Positions 8,614 through 17,405 are shown, counted from the first letter of the stretch. The stretch: DNA of 64,000 bases from Confluentibacter sediminis (GCF_003258355.1 NZ_QKPO01000008.1:1-64000); one strand, 5' to 3'. Notes: generated from the sequence alone by a model not told the origin. Numbers and translations: made by a program.

Positions 8614-9584
8614 CAATAGAAAAAGACATCATCATTATTGGCGCAGGCCCTATAGGAATTGCCTGTGCTTTAGAATGTAAAAAAAGACATTGGAATTATG
8701 TGGTTATCGAAAAGGGGGCACTCACCAACTCCCTTTTTAATTACCCTAGGAATATGACCTTCTTCTCTACTTCAGAGAAATTGGAAATAGATAATATTCC
8801 GTTTATAAGTAACCATCCAAAGCCCAATAGAGATGAGGCTTTGGAGTATTACAGACGGGTGGCTATTTCAAATAACCTTCCTATCAATTTGTATGAAACG
8901 GTTCGTTCTATCAAAAAAGAAGACGATGTTTTTTCAATTTCAACGAGTAAAAATAATTACAGTTCCAAGAGGGTCATTATTTCTACGGGGTTTTATGATA
9001 TCCCTAAGTTATTGGATATTCCTGGTGAAAACCTCCCTAAAGTAACTCATTATTACAAAGAAGCCCATAATTACGCGATGCAACATGTGGTAGTGATTGG
9101 CGCAAGCAATTCGGCTGTTGATGCCGCTTTGGAAATTTATAGAAAGGGTGGATATGTTACTATGGTGGTTCGTGGTGAAGGTATTGGTGAACGTGTAAAA
9201 TATTGGGTTCGCCCCGATATTGTAAACCGTATTGAAGAAGGCAGTATTAAGGCTTATTATCATTCTGAAGTAATAAAAATAGGTGAACATAGTGTTGATA
9301 TTCAAACGCCTGACGGATTAAAGACCATAGAAAATGACTATGTGGTGGCTCTTACTGGCTATTTACCAAACTTTGACCTTTTGAAGGAGAGTGGTATTGA
9401 ATTATCGGATGATGGTAGAAAAATACCCAACTACAATCCAGAAACCATGGAATCTAATATTGAAGGTCTGTATTTAGCTGGTGTAATTTGTGGTGGGAAA
9501 GAAACCCATAAGTGGTTTATTGAAAACTCCAGAGTGCATGCCGAATTAATAGCAAAACATATCTCTGAAAAAACTAAATTATAG
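8610..9584 (+). CDS. YpdA-family putative bacillithiol disulfide reductase (FAD/NADPH)
   Basis: 324 residues from a TTG start that overlaps the MFS stop. The FAD-binding Rossmann motif GAGPIGIACALECKKR is at 11-26. The NYPRNMTFFSTSEKLEI segment follows near 46-62, typical of YpdA. The NADPH-binding motif VIGASNSAVDAAL is near 162-174, and a second FAD contact (YLAGVICGGKETHKW) lies near 290. The lack of a thioredoxin-reductase CxxC pair fits YpdA. In the family the enzyme reduces oxidised bacillithiol in the cytoplasm. Coupling to an MFS exporter suggests stress or detoxification, which is inference. Its 3' end overlaps the convergent Lrp gene by 11 bp. Confidence 0.8.
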   Translation: MTIEKDIIIIGAGPIGIACALECKKRHWNYVVIEKGALTNSLFNYPRNMTFFSTSEKLEIDNIPFISNHPKPNRDEALEYYRRVAISNNLPINLYETVRSIKKEDDVFSISTSKNNYSSKRVIISTGFYDIPKLLDIPGENLPKVTHYYKEAHNYAMQHVVVIGASNSAVDAALEIYRKGGYVTMVVRGEGIGERVKYWVRPDIVNRIEEGSIKAYYHSEVIKIGEHSVDIQTPDGLKTIENDYVVALTGYLPNFDLLKESGIELSDDGRKIPNYNPETMESNIEGLYLAGVICGGKETHKWFIENSRVHAELIAKHISEKTKL

Positions 9585-10017
9585 GTTTTAATTCTTTTTG
9601 TTTCACCACATGGGATAATACAATTTGGGTTTTGGTTTCGCCGTATACAATAAGTTGATCTATAAACTGTTCTAAATGTTTTTGGTTTTTTAAAACTACT
9701 TCCATTACAAAGTTTTCATCACCCGTGATGCGATAACAATTAACGATTTCATCATAGGTTTTTACTTTTTCAAGAAAAGGTTTTAATTTCCCCATAAAAG
9801 CCCTCATGGTGATGATCGCTTTCAATTGATACCCGATTTCAAATGGAGACACCAAGGTTTTGTAGCCTTGTATCACACCTAAATCTTCCATTTTTTTGAT
9901 ACGTTCAGAAACTGCTGGCGAGCTAATCCCAACCTGTCTCCCAATTTCGGCATTAGACTGTCTGGCATTTTGCTGTAAGCACTTTAAAATTTTCCAATTA
10001 AGACCATCTATATTCAT
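9574..10017 (-). CDS. Lrp/AsnC-family transcriptional regulator
   Basis: 147 residues, standard length. An N-terminal winged HTH (residues about 5-50) includes NARQSNAEIGRQVGISSPAVSERIKKM, then a RAM/ligand-binding domain with the GxDxF-like GDENFVMEV near 108. Lrp-type proteins form octamers that sense amino acids and bend DNA. Convergent with, and overlapping, the upstream reductase gene. The regulated genes are unknown; it may act on the neighbouring MFS-reductase operon. Confidence 0.9.
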   Translation of the reverse strand: MNIDGLNWKILKCLQQNARQSNAEIGRQVGISSPAVSERIKKMEDLGVIQGYKTLVSPFEIGYQLKAIITMRAFMGKLKPFLEKVKTYDEIVNCYRITGDENFVMEVVLKNQKHLEQFIDQLIVYGETKTQIVLSHVVKQKELKPII

Positions 10018-10054
10018 TTAAAGTAAATTAACATTAAAAAATTAATTATTAAAC

Positions 10055-10062
10055 CAAATATA
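10055..10062 (-). promoter_or_regulatory. Possible -7 element for the Lrp gene
   Basis: TATATTTG on the minus strand, 38 nt upstream of the ATG at 10017. Confidence 0.4.
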
Positions 10063-10106
10063 CGATTTTACTTTAAAACCTAAAGACGATTACCATTTTT
10101 AGTGAG

Positions 10107-10114
10107 TAATTTTG
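10107..10114 (+). promoter_or_regulatory. Possible -7 element for the small helical protein gene
   Basis: TAATTTTG matches TAnnTTTG and lies 20 nt before the ATG at 10134. Confidence 0.4.
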
Positions 10115-10133
10115 AGTAAAATTGCTTAGGAAA

Positions 10134-10529
10134 ATGTTATCGAATACACCTACTCATTTGTATGACTTGCCTATATATAAAAAGGCAATGGAAATATTTG
10201 CCCTGTCTCAAAATATTTCGGTGTATTTAAATCATGATTTATCCGGATTAAAAGATGATGGGTCTGAAGATATCAATATCTATTTCTCAGGAGATATCAT
10301 ACAGCAATCTGTGTCGCTAGCTCCCGAAATCGTGAATGCAGAATTGGAACGTTATTCCGAAAGAAAGCACAAACACATTGCTTCCCTAAAACGTCTTACC
10401 AATTTGCTTTACAAAAACTCTTATAGACTTGAGCGTTCTAACAGCAATGGTAAAGATTTTCTCCCTATTTTACGTGCTGAATTAAGAAAGTTCAAGAAGC
10501 TACAACGTAGTTGGATGTTGAGTTTATAA
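10134..10529 (+). CDS. Conserved-looking small helical protein, function unknown
   Basis: 131 residues from the ATG at 10134; a TTG at 10122 would add four residues but is less likely. The sequence is mostly helical and charged (PIYKKAMEIFALSQNISVYL at the start, LRAELRKFKKLQRSWML at the end), reminiscent of four-helix bundle proteins. No signal peptide, so likely cytoplasmic. Monocistronic between its own promoter and a terminator. Function unknown. Confidence 0.65.
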   Translation: MLSNTPTHLYDLPIYKKAMEIFALSQNISVYLNHDLSGLKDDGSEDINIYFSGDIIQQSVSLAPEIVNAELERYSERKHKHIASLKRLTNLLYKNSYRLERSNSNGKDFLPILRAELRKFKKLQRSWMLSL

Positions 10530-10558
10530 TCAACAAAAAACGTTTACTTTTATAAATA

Positions 10559-10592
10559 AAAAAAACATACATCAAAAGACATATGTTTTTTA
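10559..10592 (+). terminator. Intrinsic terminator after the small helical protein gene
   Basis: Stem AAAAACATA (10561-10569) with TATGTTTTT (10582-10590), loop of 12 nt, followed by T residues. Confidence 0.6.
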
Positions 10593-10768
10593 GTTAGAGG
10601 TTATATGGTTAGTAATAAAACAATAAACCTTATTGTTGATATAAAGCAATTTACATTTATAGATTGCACTATAAATAGCGATGCTAAAATATTATTTTAA
10701 ATATATATATATTAAAAAAAGGACATCTATTATTGATATATGTCAATCTTTATGATTCTTTTGAAACC

Positions 10769-11353
10769 TCATTGTGACTTCAATCTCGACAATGTTTCTG
10801 GTCTCATATTAAGAAGTGATGCCAAGTATTTATTAGGCAACCGTTTAATGATTTCGGGACTTGTGATGCTTAAAAAATATTCATATCTATCTTTAGCTAT
10901 AGGAATTCTTGCCATAAATGCACGGTACTCAGCATGCAGATAGTAATCCTCCATCAATATCCTATTTAGATGGCTCATTTCACTAAAGTTTTTTAAGGCA
11001 TAATGCATATCCTTAAAACTTAAACTTTCAGTAAATGTATCTTCAAGGCAGTGTATATTTTCTAAAGCAGGTTCGTTTTTAAAATATCCAGAGATTGAAG
11101 TAACCAATGTACTATCTACACTCACCCAGGTTGTTATATCGGTATTATTATGATTAAAATAACCTCTTACCAAACCTTGTCTAATAAGGTGTATTCTATC
11201 ACACACTTCACCTTTCTTAACAATATAATCCCCTTTCTTATATTTTGACGAAATGAGCACATTAGTGAAAAACTTATTGAGTGGTTTTGATAAAGGGTAA
11301 ATTGAATTTAGTAGAGCTATAGTAAAAAAATGATTGTATTTTTTATTAGGCAT
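10769..11353 (-). CDS. Crp/Fnr-family transcriptional regulator
   Basis: About 194 residues from the ATG at 11353 (a GTG at 11371 would add six). The N-terminal cyclic-nucleotide-binding fold covers about 30-115, with YKKGDYIVKKGEVCDRIHLI, a typical beta-roll turn. The C-terminal helix-turn-helix is near 170-194 (LPNKYLASLLNMRPETLSRLK). The Arg and Glu residues that bind cAMP in E. coli Crp are not obvious, so the ligand is unknown. A perfect palindrome sits about 40 bp upstream and may be its own operator. Confidence 0.85.
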   Translation of the reverse strand: MPNKKYNHFFTIALLNSIYPLSKPLNKFFTNVLISSKYKKGDYIVKKGEVCDRIHLIRQGLVRGYFNHNNTDITTWVSVDSTLVTSISGYFKNEPALENIHCLEDTFTESLSFKDMHYALKNFSEMSHLNRILMEDYYLHAEYRAFMARIPIAKDRYEYFLSITSPEIIKRLPNKYLASLLNMRPETLSRLKSQ

Positions 11354-11391
11354 GAGGGATATTTTGATCACGAAAATATATAAATTTCTAT

Positions 11392-11407
11392 AATTGACAA
11401 GTCAATT
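11392..11407. promoter_or_regulatory. Palindrome upstream of the Crp/Fnr gene, possible operator
   Basis: AATTGACAAGTCAATT has perfect 7-bp arms around a 2-nt centre. The TTGA-N4-TCAA core resembles Crp/Fnr half sites, but the spacing is two bases shorter than a classic FNR box. Confidence 0.35.
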
Positions 11408-11620
11408 TTAGGGTAACTTTACTCTATAATTAACATGTTGTGCATTTTGAATGAAATTTGCTATTTCGATTGAATTTGGGAATCATACTGAACCAATTCA
11501 TATAGAAACACTTATACTTTATAGGAGGTCTCGACATAAAATTTTTTACAATTTTTTTTTCGAACTAACATTCCATGATATTAGATAAATTAACATGTAC
11601 AACGGAATATTATTAAAATA

Positions 11621-11655
11621 AAAATCCTCATAGATGTTATTCTACAAGGATTTTG
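11621..11655 (-). terminator. Hairpin downstream of the 46-residue ORF
   Basis: Arms AAAATCCT (11621-11628) and AGGATTTT (11647-11654) are perfectly complementary. On the minus strand it lies 25 bp past the stop of the small ORF and runs into T-rich sequence. Confidence 0.5.
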
Positions 11656-11678
11656 CTTGACTATTAAAATGGATCGTT

Positions 11679-11819
11679 TTAATCTATATAAGCACTGTGT
11701 GTAAAATTAATGATGTCACCTTCAACTTGATAATATTTTTCTGATTTAATAACATTTATCAACCAATCTAAGTGGTTCTTAGACTGTCTTTTAAAATTAT
11801 AATTTAAAGTAGTTTTCAT
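11679..11819 (-). CDS. Possible small protein (46 residues)
   Basis: ATG at 11819 and TAA at 11679-11681. It is a charged, aromatic-rich peptide beginning MKTTLNYNFKRQSKNHLDWL with no membrane segment. The codon use looks normal, and a matched hairpin follows at 11621-11655, which supports a real transcript. I do not recognise the family. Confidence 0.45.
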   Translation of the reverse strand: MKTTLNYNFKRQSKNHLDWLINVIKSEKYYQVEGDIINFTHSAYID

Positions 11820-12017
11820 AGCTGAAAAAAGTTAAATTGTTTGGGATTAACACTGTAAAATTAATGCTAGATATTTAGTCTAACTATTTTCTTAAACTTT
11901 ATTAGTTTAAGAGTTCAATTAATTCTATGACGTACAAGAATTTGCAAAAATGAGCGATGAAATATCCATTGAATTTTAGTCAATTCTGTAAAATCATATT
12001 CTATGGTTATTGTTAAA

Positions 12018-12025
12018 TAATTTTG
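12018..12025 (+). promoter_or_regulatory. Possible -7 element for purU
   Basis: TAATTTTG, 35 nt upstream of the ATG at 12060. Confidence 0.4.
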
Positions 12026-12059
12026 GGTATTTTTAGGAACTGAAATTATTTTAAACAAC

Positions 12060-12914
12060 ATGAATAAAATTACCATTTTAATACATTGTAAAGACAGAAG
12101 AAATATTATTGCTACGATAACCAACTTTATCGCCGAAAAAGGAGGTAATATTGTATACATCGATCAACATGTGGATAGGGAGCAAAATATATTTTTCATG
12201 CGTTTAGAAAGTGAGTTTATAGTAGATGGCTTTTCTACAGACATTTTTAAAGAAGCTTTTGAAACTCATTTGGCTACTAAATTTGAAATGAAATGGCGTA
12301 TATATTCTACTGCAATCAAGCCAAAAATGGCATTGTTTGTCTCAAAATATGACCATTGTTTGTATGATTTATTGGGACGTTACAATTCTGGCGAACTTAA
12401 TCTAGAGATTCCCTTTATAATAAGTAATCACAATGATTTAAAACCAATTGCCGATAGTTTTAATATTCCTTTTTACCATATTCCTGTTACTAAAGACACT
12501 AAAGTGGAAGCTGAAAACAAACAACTAGAACTTCTAGAAAAACATCAAATAAACTTTATCGTTTTGGCTCGCTATATGCAAATAATCTCAGAAAAATTAA
12601 TAAAAAAATATCCAAACAAAATCATCAATATCCACCATTCCTTTTTACCTGCGTTTGTTGGCGCAAAACCCTATCATTCCGCTTATAAAAGAGGCGTTAA
12701 AATCATTGGTGCTACTAGCCACTATGTTACGGAAGAATTGGATGCAGGCCCTATTATAGATCAAGGTGTTGCTCGAGTATCCCATACTCATTCAATTGAA
12801 GATTTAATTGCTAAAGGTCGGGATTTAGAAAAAATTGTATTGGCAAATGCCGTTAAATTACATACCAATAGAAAAGTGATGGTTTTTAATAATAAAACCG
12901 TTATTTTTTCTTAA
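12060..12914 (+). CDS. purU: Formyltetrahydrofolate deformylase
   Basis: 284 residues, the usual length. An N-terminal ACT domain (about 4-80: ITILIHCKDRRNIIATITNFIAEKGGNI) is followed by a formyltransferase-fold domain. The catalytic region includes NIHHSFLPAFVGAKPYHSAYKRG near 196-218 and GATSHYVTEELDAGPIIDQ near 222-240, with the conserved His and Asp of the family. The enzyme hydrolyses 10-formyl-THF to formate and THF in the cytoplasm, balancing one-carbon pools. It is followed 31 bp later by a DUF4197 gene. Confidence 0.93.
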   Translation: MNKITILIHCKDRRNIIATITNFIAEKGGNIVYIDQHVDREQNIFFMRLESEFIVDGFSTDIFKEAFETHLATKFEMKWRIYSTAIKPKMALFVSKYDHCLYDLLGRYNSGELNLEIPFIISNHNDLKPIADSFNIPFYHIPVTKDTKVEAENKQLELLEKHQINFIVLARYMQIISEKLIKKYPNKIINIHHSFLPAFVGAKPYHSAYKRGVKIIGATSHYVTEELDAGPIIDQGVARVSHTHSIEDLIAKGRDLEKIVLANAVKLHTNRKVMVFNNKTVIFS

Positions 12915-12945
12915 TTTGTTTTACTAATCCCATATCAAATACATT

Positions 12946-13647
12946 ATGATTCGTAAATTTTTAATATTGGCAGTCATTTTTAACCTTACTGCATGTGCTG
13001 AGTTACAACAAGTGGTCAATCAATTACCGCAAGGAACTCTAGGCAATGATGAGATTGCTTCTGGACTGCGACAAGCCTTGGATTTTGGAATAGATAAACA
13101 AGTAAGTAAGCTAACCCAAACCGATGGTTTTTTTAAAAATGAATTGGTCAAGATTTTATTACCAGATGAACTTAAAAAAGTAGATAAAGCCTTAAGAGAT
13201 GTTGGTTTAAGCAATTTGGCAGATGAAGGCTTAAAAGTATTAAATAGAGCTGCTGAAGATGCTGTGAAAGAGGCAACTCCTATTTTTGTTGATGCTGTAA
13301 AAGGCATTACGTTTGCTGATGCTAAAAATATTTTACTGGGCAGCGATAATGCGGCCACACAGTATTTAACCAGCAAAACTGAAACATCATTATATGCGAA
13401 ATTCCATCCTGTTATTAAAAAATCTTTTAGTAAAGTTGGAGCAGACCAAATTTGGAGTAATTTAATCACTAGATATAACGCATTACCGTTTACTGCAGAT
13501 GTAAATCCTGATTTAACAGATTATGTGACCAATGAAGCATTAAAAGGCGTTTATACCATGATTGCTATTGAAGAAAAAGATATTAGAACAAAATATTCGT
13601 CTAGAACCACCGATTTATTAAAAAGGGTCTTTGCATTACAAGATTAG
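12946..13647 (+). CDS. DUF4197-family lipoprotein
   Basis: 233 residues. The N-terminus MIRKFLILAVIFNLTAC is a lipoprotein signal with Cys at 17. The remainder matches the DUF4197 pattern: GLRQALDFGIDKQVSKL, DGFFKN, ILLPDELKKVDKALRDVG, and the C-terminal SSRTTDLLKRVF. Family members are periplasmic or outer-membrane lipoproteins without a known role. It may be co-transcribed with purU. Confidence 0.88.
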   Translation: MIRKFLILAVIFNLTACAELQQVVNQLPQGTLGNDEIASGLRQALDFGIDKQVSKLTQTDGFFKNELVKILLPDELKKVDKALRDVGLSNLADEGLKVLNRAAEDAVKEATPIFVDAVKGITFADAKNILLGSDNAATQYLTSKTETSLYAKFHPVIKKSFSKVGADQIWSNLITRYNALPFTADVNPDLTDYVTNEALKGVYTMIAIEEKDIRTKYSSRTTDLLKRVFALQD

Positions 13648-13727
13648 CATTATTTCAAAAAAATATCATTTATTTTTAATTTTAAAATAAAAAATGTATA
13701 TTTAATTATCTCTTATTCAGTAATTAG

Positions 13728-13925
13728 ATGAATAGAATTGATATTATAAGGAATCATGAAGTTAAACTCCACAAGCGATACAAAGAACTTGTTGAAGAAG
13801 CTTATAATTTACGCCAGATTGATTCTGCTCTTAGTGATATATCAGAATTTAAAGCCATAAAACTTCTCAATAAGCTTAATAGACTTAAATATCTGTCCAG
13901 AGAAAAAACATTACCTATCCTTTAG
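13728..13925 (+). CDS. Small helical protein (65 residues)
   Basis: Short, highly charged helical protein; residues 11-30 (EVKLHKRYKELVEEAYNLRQ) resemble the small Lacal_2735-type proteins common in flavobacteria (about 60 residues, KYKKLLEEAxxLS core). I make that link from memory and only tentatively. No signal peptide or membrane span. A cytoplasmic role of unknown nature. Confidence 0.6.
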   Translation: MNRIDIIRNHEVKLHKRYKELVEEAYNLRQIDSALSDISEFKAIKLLNKLNRLKYLSREKTLPIL

Positions 13926-14006
13926 AATTTTTTATCAATTCTTTAACTTATAGCTTACGTCCAAATCTTAAAAAAGCTCGTAATTTATAGTATAAAAAAT
14001 CAAGTT

Positions 14007-14153
14007 ATGAGTCCCCATTTTTGTAGAGTTGGTAAAATTAAACCAAACGTAAATAAATTAATTAGCCTTATGGAGCTGGAAAATATGATACTTAATTTTG
14101 TTGAAGATGCCAGTAAAATTGACTATCCTGAAAGTTTAAAGGCTAATTTTTAA
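14007..14153 (+). CDS. Possible small protein (48 residues)
   Basis: ATG at 14007, TAA at 14151-14153. The acidic C-terminal half (LMELENMILNFVEDASKIDY) looks helical. It ends 14 bp before the pyrF 3' end and has no clear promoter. It could be the end of a decayed gene. Confidence 0.3.
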   Translation: MSPHFCRVGKIKPNVNKLISLMELENMILNFVEDASKIDYPESLKANF

Positions 14154-14166
14154 ATAAGTAAATGTA

Positions 14167-14982
14167 TTATTTACTTAAAATAGCTTCCATTTCCTGTTGA
14201 AGCTCTAAGGCTTTTTGTGCTGCAATGTGAGCAAAATCCTCTTTATTGGAAGCATATATAATGCCTCTAGAAGAATTTATGAGTAACCCTACACTAGAAT
14301 TCATTCCATATTTACAAACATCCTGTAAATTTCCTCCTTGTGCACCAACACCAGGAACCAATAAAAAACTATCTGGAATTATTTTTCTTATATCGACCAA
14401 ATATTCAGCTTTTGTAGCTCCAACCACATACATTAAATTCTCTGAATTGTTCCATGTTTTCGATGTTTCCAAAACTTGTTTGTAAAGTTCTTTACCTTCA
14501 ATTGTTTTAGTTTGAAAATCAAAAGCCCCTTCATTTGATGTCAAAGCCAACAAAATAGTATGTTTATTTTCTAAAGCCAGAAAAGGTTCAACGGAATCTT
14601 TTCCCATATATGGAGCGACAGTTATAGAATCAAATGCTAAATCCTCTAAAAAAGCTTTTGCATACATACTACTTGTATTACCAATGTCTCCTCGTTTGGC
14701 ATCAGCAATCGTAAAAATGTCAGGATAATTCTCGTTTAAATACTTAATTGTTTTTTCAAGGGCTTTCCAACCTTTTAAACCATACGCTTCATAAAAGGCC
14801 GTGTTTGGCTTATAAGCCACACATACTTGGTGTGTTGCGTCTATAATGGCTTTGTTAAAAGTAAAAATAGGATCTTCTTCTTGTAATAAGTGGGAAGGTA
14901 TTTTCTTTAAATCGACATCTAACCCAATACATAGAAAGGATTTCTTTTTTTTTATTTCTGAAATGAGTTGGTTTTGGGTCAT
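14167..14982 (-). CDS. pyrF: Orotidine 5'-phosphate decarboxylase
   Basis: 271 residues, matching the long (type 2, about 270 residue) bacterial PyrF. The key motif [12 protein letters not shown] at 93-104 contains the catalytic Asp-Lys-Asp. The substrate loop [10 protein letters not shown] lies near 208-217. It converts OMP to UMP, the last step of pyrimidine biosynthesis. It lies downstream of prfA on the same strand, separated by a palindromic repeat (14991-15081) that could terminate or process the transcript. Confidence 0.95.
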   Translation of the reverse strand: MTQNQLISEIKKKKSFLCIGLDVDLKKIPSHLLQEEDPIFTFNKAIIDATHQVCVAYKPNTAFYEAYGLKGWKALEKTIKYLNENYPDIFTIADAKRGDIGNTSSMYAKAFLEDLAFDSITVAPYMGKDSVEPFLALENKHTILLALTSNEGAFDFQTKTIEGKELYKQVLETSKTWNNSENLMYVVGATKAEYLVDIRKIIPDSFLLVPGVGAQGGNLQDVCKYGMNSSVGLLINSSRGIIYASNKEDFAHIAAQKALELQQEMEAILSK

Positions 14983-14990
14983 ATTTTTTT

Positions 14991-15081
14991 TGCCACTAAT
15001 TCACGAATGTTAAGTTTTTTGTTTTGGATACATTCCTATGAAAACAGGAATGACAAGCTAAATATTCGTGAATTGGTGGCA
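14991..15081. repeat. Nested palindromic intergenic repeat
   Basis: Outer arms TGCCACTAATTCACGAAT (14991-15008) and its near-perfect complement (15064-15081, one difference) enclose an inner hairpin CATTCCT/AGGAATG (15031-15052). T or A tracts flank both ends. The TGCCAC..TTCACGAAT palindrome is reminiscent of repeats scattered between genes in flavobacterial genomes. It could act as a bidirectional terminator between prfA and pyrF. It is the only copy I noticed in this window. Confidence 0.75.
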
Positions 15082-15087
15082 TTTTTT

Positions 15088-16164
15088 TTAAATTACATCA
15101 TTATTAGCTTTCAATTTCTCAGTATTTTCTGCGAGTTGTAATTCGTCTATAATTCTTTGGATATCGCCATTTACAATATTTCCTAAATCGTAAAGTGTCA
15201 ATCCAATTCTATGGTCTGTGACACGTCCTTGCGGGTAGTTATAGGTTCTAATTTTAGCACTTCTATCTCCTGAAGACACCATCGAGCCACGTTTCGCTGC
15301 ATCGGCTTCATTCTTTTTAGCTAACTCTATATCATACAAACGAGAACGCAATACTTTAAAGGCTTTTTCTTTGTTTTTATGTTGCGATTTTTGGTCTTGA
15401 CATTGCGCCACCAATCCTGTTGGAATATGCGTTAAACGTACCGCTGAATAAGTCGTATTTACAGACTGCCCCCCAGGTCCTGAAGAACAGAAAAAATCGA
15501 TACGTACGTCTTTTGGATTGATTTCAATATCAAACTCTTCAGCTTCCGGAAACACCATGACGGTTGCTGCACTGGTGTGGACACGTCCTTGGGTTTCGGT
15601 CTGTGGCACACGCTGTACACGATGAACACCTGCTTCAAATTTTAAAGTACCATACACATCTTCACCCGATACTTCAAACTGGATTTCTTTAAATCCACCA
15701 TTGGTGCCTTCACTAAAATCTACCGTATCTACTTTCCAACCTTTGCTTTCGCAATATTTAGAATACATTTTAAATAAATCACCAGCAAAAATACTGGCTT
15801 CATCACCACCTGTTCCTGCACGTAATTCCACTACGGCATTTTTAGTATCTTCTGGATCTTTAGGTATTAAAAGGAATTTTATTTCATCTTCCAATTTGGG
15901 AATTCGTGCTTTGGCTTCTTCATACTGCATTTTGGCCATGTCTGCCATTTCAGGATCACTTTTATCTGAAAGCATCTCTTCTGCTTCTGCTAAGTTATTA
16001 GTGACTTCAATATATTCTGCACGCTTATCAATAAGAACTTTTAGGTCTTTATATTCTTTATTTAAAGCTATATAACGTTTCTGGTCGGTCATTATATCCG
16101 GCTGAATGATTAAATCACTCACCTCATCAAAACGTTGTTTTATTATTTGTAATTTCTCTAACAT
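15088..16164 (-). CDS. prfA: Peptide chain release factor 1
   Basis: 358 residues, full length. The GGQ motif that triggers peptidyl-tRNA hydrolysis is at 231-233 ([10 protein letters not shown]), preceded by [11 protein letters not shown] at 178-187 and [11 protein letters not shown] at 151-161. RF1 recognises UAA and UAG at the ribosomal A site. The N-terminal coiled region (1-100) is the methylase-recognition domain. The start follows a normal ATG at 16164. Confidence 0.96.
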   Translation of the reverse strand: MLEKLQIIKQRFDEVSDLIIQPDIMTDQKRYIALNKEYKDLKVLIDKRAEYIEVTNNLAEAEEMLSDKSDPEMADMAKMQYEEAKARIPKLEDEIKFLLIPKDPEDTKNAVVELRAGTGGDEASIFAGDLFKMYSKYCESKGWKVDTVDFSEGTNGGFKEIQFEVSGEDVYGTLKFEAGVHRVQRVPQTETQGRVHTSAATVMVFPEAEEFDIEINPKDVRIDFFCSSGPGGQSVNTTYSAVRLTHIPTGLVAQCQDQKSQHKNKEKAFKVLRSRLYDIELAKKNEADAAKRGSMVSSGDRSAKIRTYNYPQGRVTDHRIGLTLYDLGNIVNGDIQRIIDELQLAENTEKLKANNDVI

Positions 16165-16252
16165 CTACCTGTTTAAATTGTGAGGCAAAAATACGATAAT
16201 TTATGAATTCTATATATTATCTAAAACATCTTATAAATGGATATTAAAAATA

Positions 16253-16594
16253 ATGTTAGTTTTAAGTCGTTATCAACATATTATGCAAAAACTAATCTCC
16301 ATATTTTCCTTTTACAAACCTTATTTTTTTTGGTCTATGGGGATAACCATATTCTTATTTATACTTTTCAATCAAAACATCCCACTTTTCGGTCACAAAG
16401 TTTTTTTGATAATTATAGCTAAGATTTTCTTGATTTCATCCTTGGCTTATTTTATTAATGCTTCTTCATTCAAACAAAAACTAATATTCTATAAAAATTT
16501 AGGGATATCTACCTTCATGTTGTTTTTTATGTTTTTTGTCATCGATTTTGTATGGACCATTCTCCTTCTCATTACTATTAAAATATTTATATGA
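16253..16594 (+). CDS. Small membrane protein paired with an ABC ATPase
   Basis: 113 residues (103 if the ATG at 16283 is used). It has four hydrophobic segments (about 26-42, 48-65, 80-96 and a C-terminal one ending in IKIFI). No known domain recognised. Its TGA overlaps the ATG of the next gene (ATGA), so it is coupled to the ABC ATPase at 16591 and is likely its membrane partner. At this size it would be a minimal permease, probably acting as an oligomer. That role is inferred from position only. Confidence 0.65.
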   Translation: MLVLSRYQHIMQKLISIFSFYKPYFFWSMGITIFLFILFNQNIPLFGHKVFLIIIAKIFLISSLAYFINASSFKQKLIFYKNLGISTFMLFFMFFVIDFVWTILLLITIKIFI

Positions 16595-17253
16595 TTGTAG
16601 AGATAGATAATGTAGAACTATATTTTAAAGAAAAATGCATTTTAAATGGCATTTATTTAAAAGCTGAAACAGGAAACATCACAGGGATTTTAGGAAGCAA
16701 TGGCTGTGGAAAAACATGTTTGCTAAGAATTTTATTTGGGGATTTAAATTCAAAATACAAATTAATACGAGTTGATAACAAACCTATTTTAAAACCTTTA
16801 TATCAAACCCATTTAGTAGCTTACTTACCTCAACATCATTTTATACCAAATAACCTAAAAATTAAAACGGTATTTAAACTTTTTAAGGTGAACTGGAATG
16901 ATTTTATAAAAGTCTTTGAGTCTTTCATTTTATTCGAACATTCAAAGTTCAACAGACTTTCTGGTGGTGAACGGCGGATTATTGAAATCTATATCATACT
17001 TAAATCCTCAAGTAAAATAGTCTTATTAGATGAACCCTTTTCTCATATAGCGCCTTTATATATTGAAAAAATAAAAGATTTAATTGAAACTGAAAAACAT
17101 CAAAAGGCAATTATAATTACCGATCATATGTACCGACATATAATTTCAATTTCAGATACCATGTATCTTATAAAAAACGGCAGTACCAAGCTTATTGAAA
17201 ACCTAAAAGCACTTGAAGATTATAGCTATTTAAGCATTGGAGCTTTAGACTGA
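16591..17253 (+). CDS. ABC transporter ATP-binding protein
   Basis: 220 residues with all ATPase motifs: Walker A GSNGCGKT at 35-42, Q-loop region near 80 (YLPQHHF), signature LSGGERR at 123-129, Walker B IVLLDEP at 143-149 and H-loop His 179 (TDHMY). It is translationally coupled to the small membrane protein upstream. The direction of transport and substrate are unknown. The third frame after it (17250-17405) may be a remnant of an exported partner. Confidence 0.88.
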   Translation: MIVEIDNVELYFKEKCILNGIYLKAETGNITGILGSNGCGKTCLLRILFGDLNSKYKLIRVDNKPILKPLYQTHLVAYLPQHHFIPNNLKIKTVFKLFKVNWNDFIKVFESFILFEHSKFNRLSGGERRIIEIYIILKSSSKIVLLDEPFSHIAPLYIEKIKDLIETEKHQKAIIITDHMYRHIISISDTMYLIKNGSTKLIENLKALEDYSYLSIGALD

Positions 17254-17405
17254 GAAATAATTTTTCATTTTTACTTTTTTTAGCTTGTCTTTATCCGAAA
17301 AAAGGACAATCTTCGTTTAACATAACATATAAAATATTAAAAGGATTTCATATCAAGTCGTTGTATTCATGGGATGGTACCACATGTCAAGTGGATACGA
17401 TGTAA
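17250..17405 (+). CDS. Possible short exported peptide or gene remnant following the ABC gene
   Basis: An open frame starting at CTG 17250 overlaps the ABC stop as CTGA, in the position where an ATGA coupling would be expected. The 51 residues begin with a signal-peptide-like stretch (RNNFSFLLFLACLY), then KKGQSSFNITYKIL. The start is not a standard codon and the product is short, so this may be a degraded third gene of the ABC operon. Confidence 0.25.
   Translation: MRNNFSFLLFLACLYPKKGQSSFNITYKILKGFHIKSLYSWDGTTCQVDTM

Larger units (their letters stand above)
11372..12059. other. Intergenic region with palindrome, small ORF and terminator
   Basis: About 690 AT-rich bases between a divergent Crp-like gene and purU. 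It holds a palindrome at 11392-11407, a 46-codon minus-strand ORF (11679-11819) with a matched downstream hairpin, and a -7 element for purU at 12018. I see nothing in the remainder. Confidence 0.5.
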
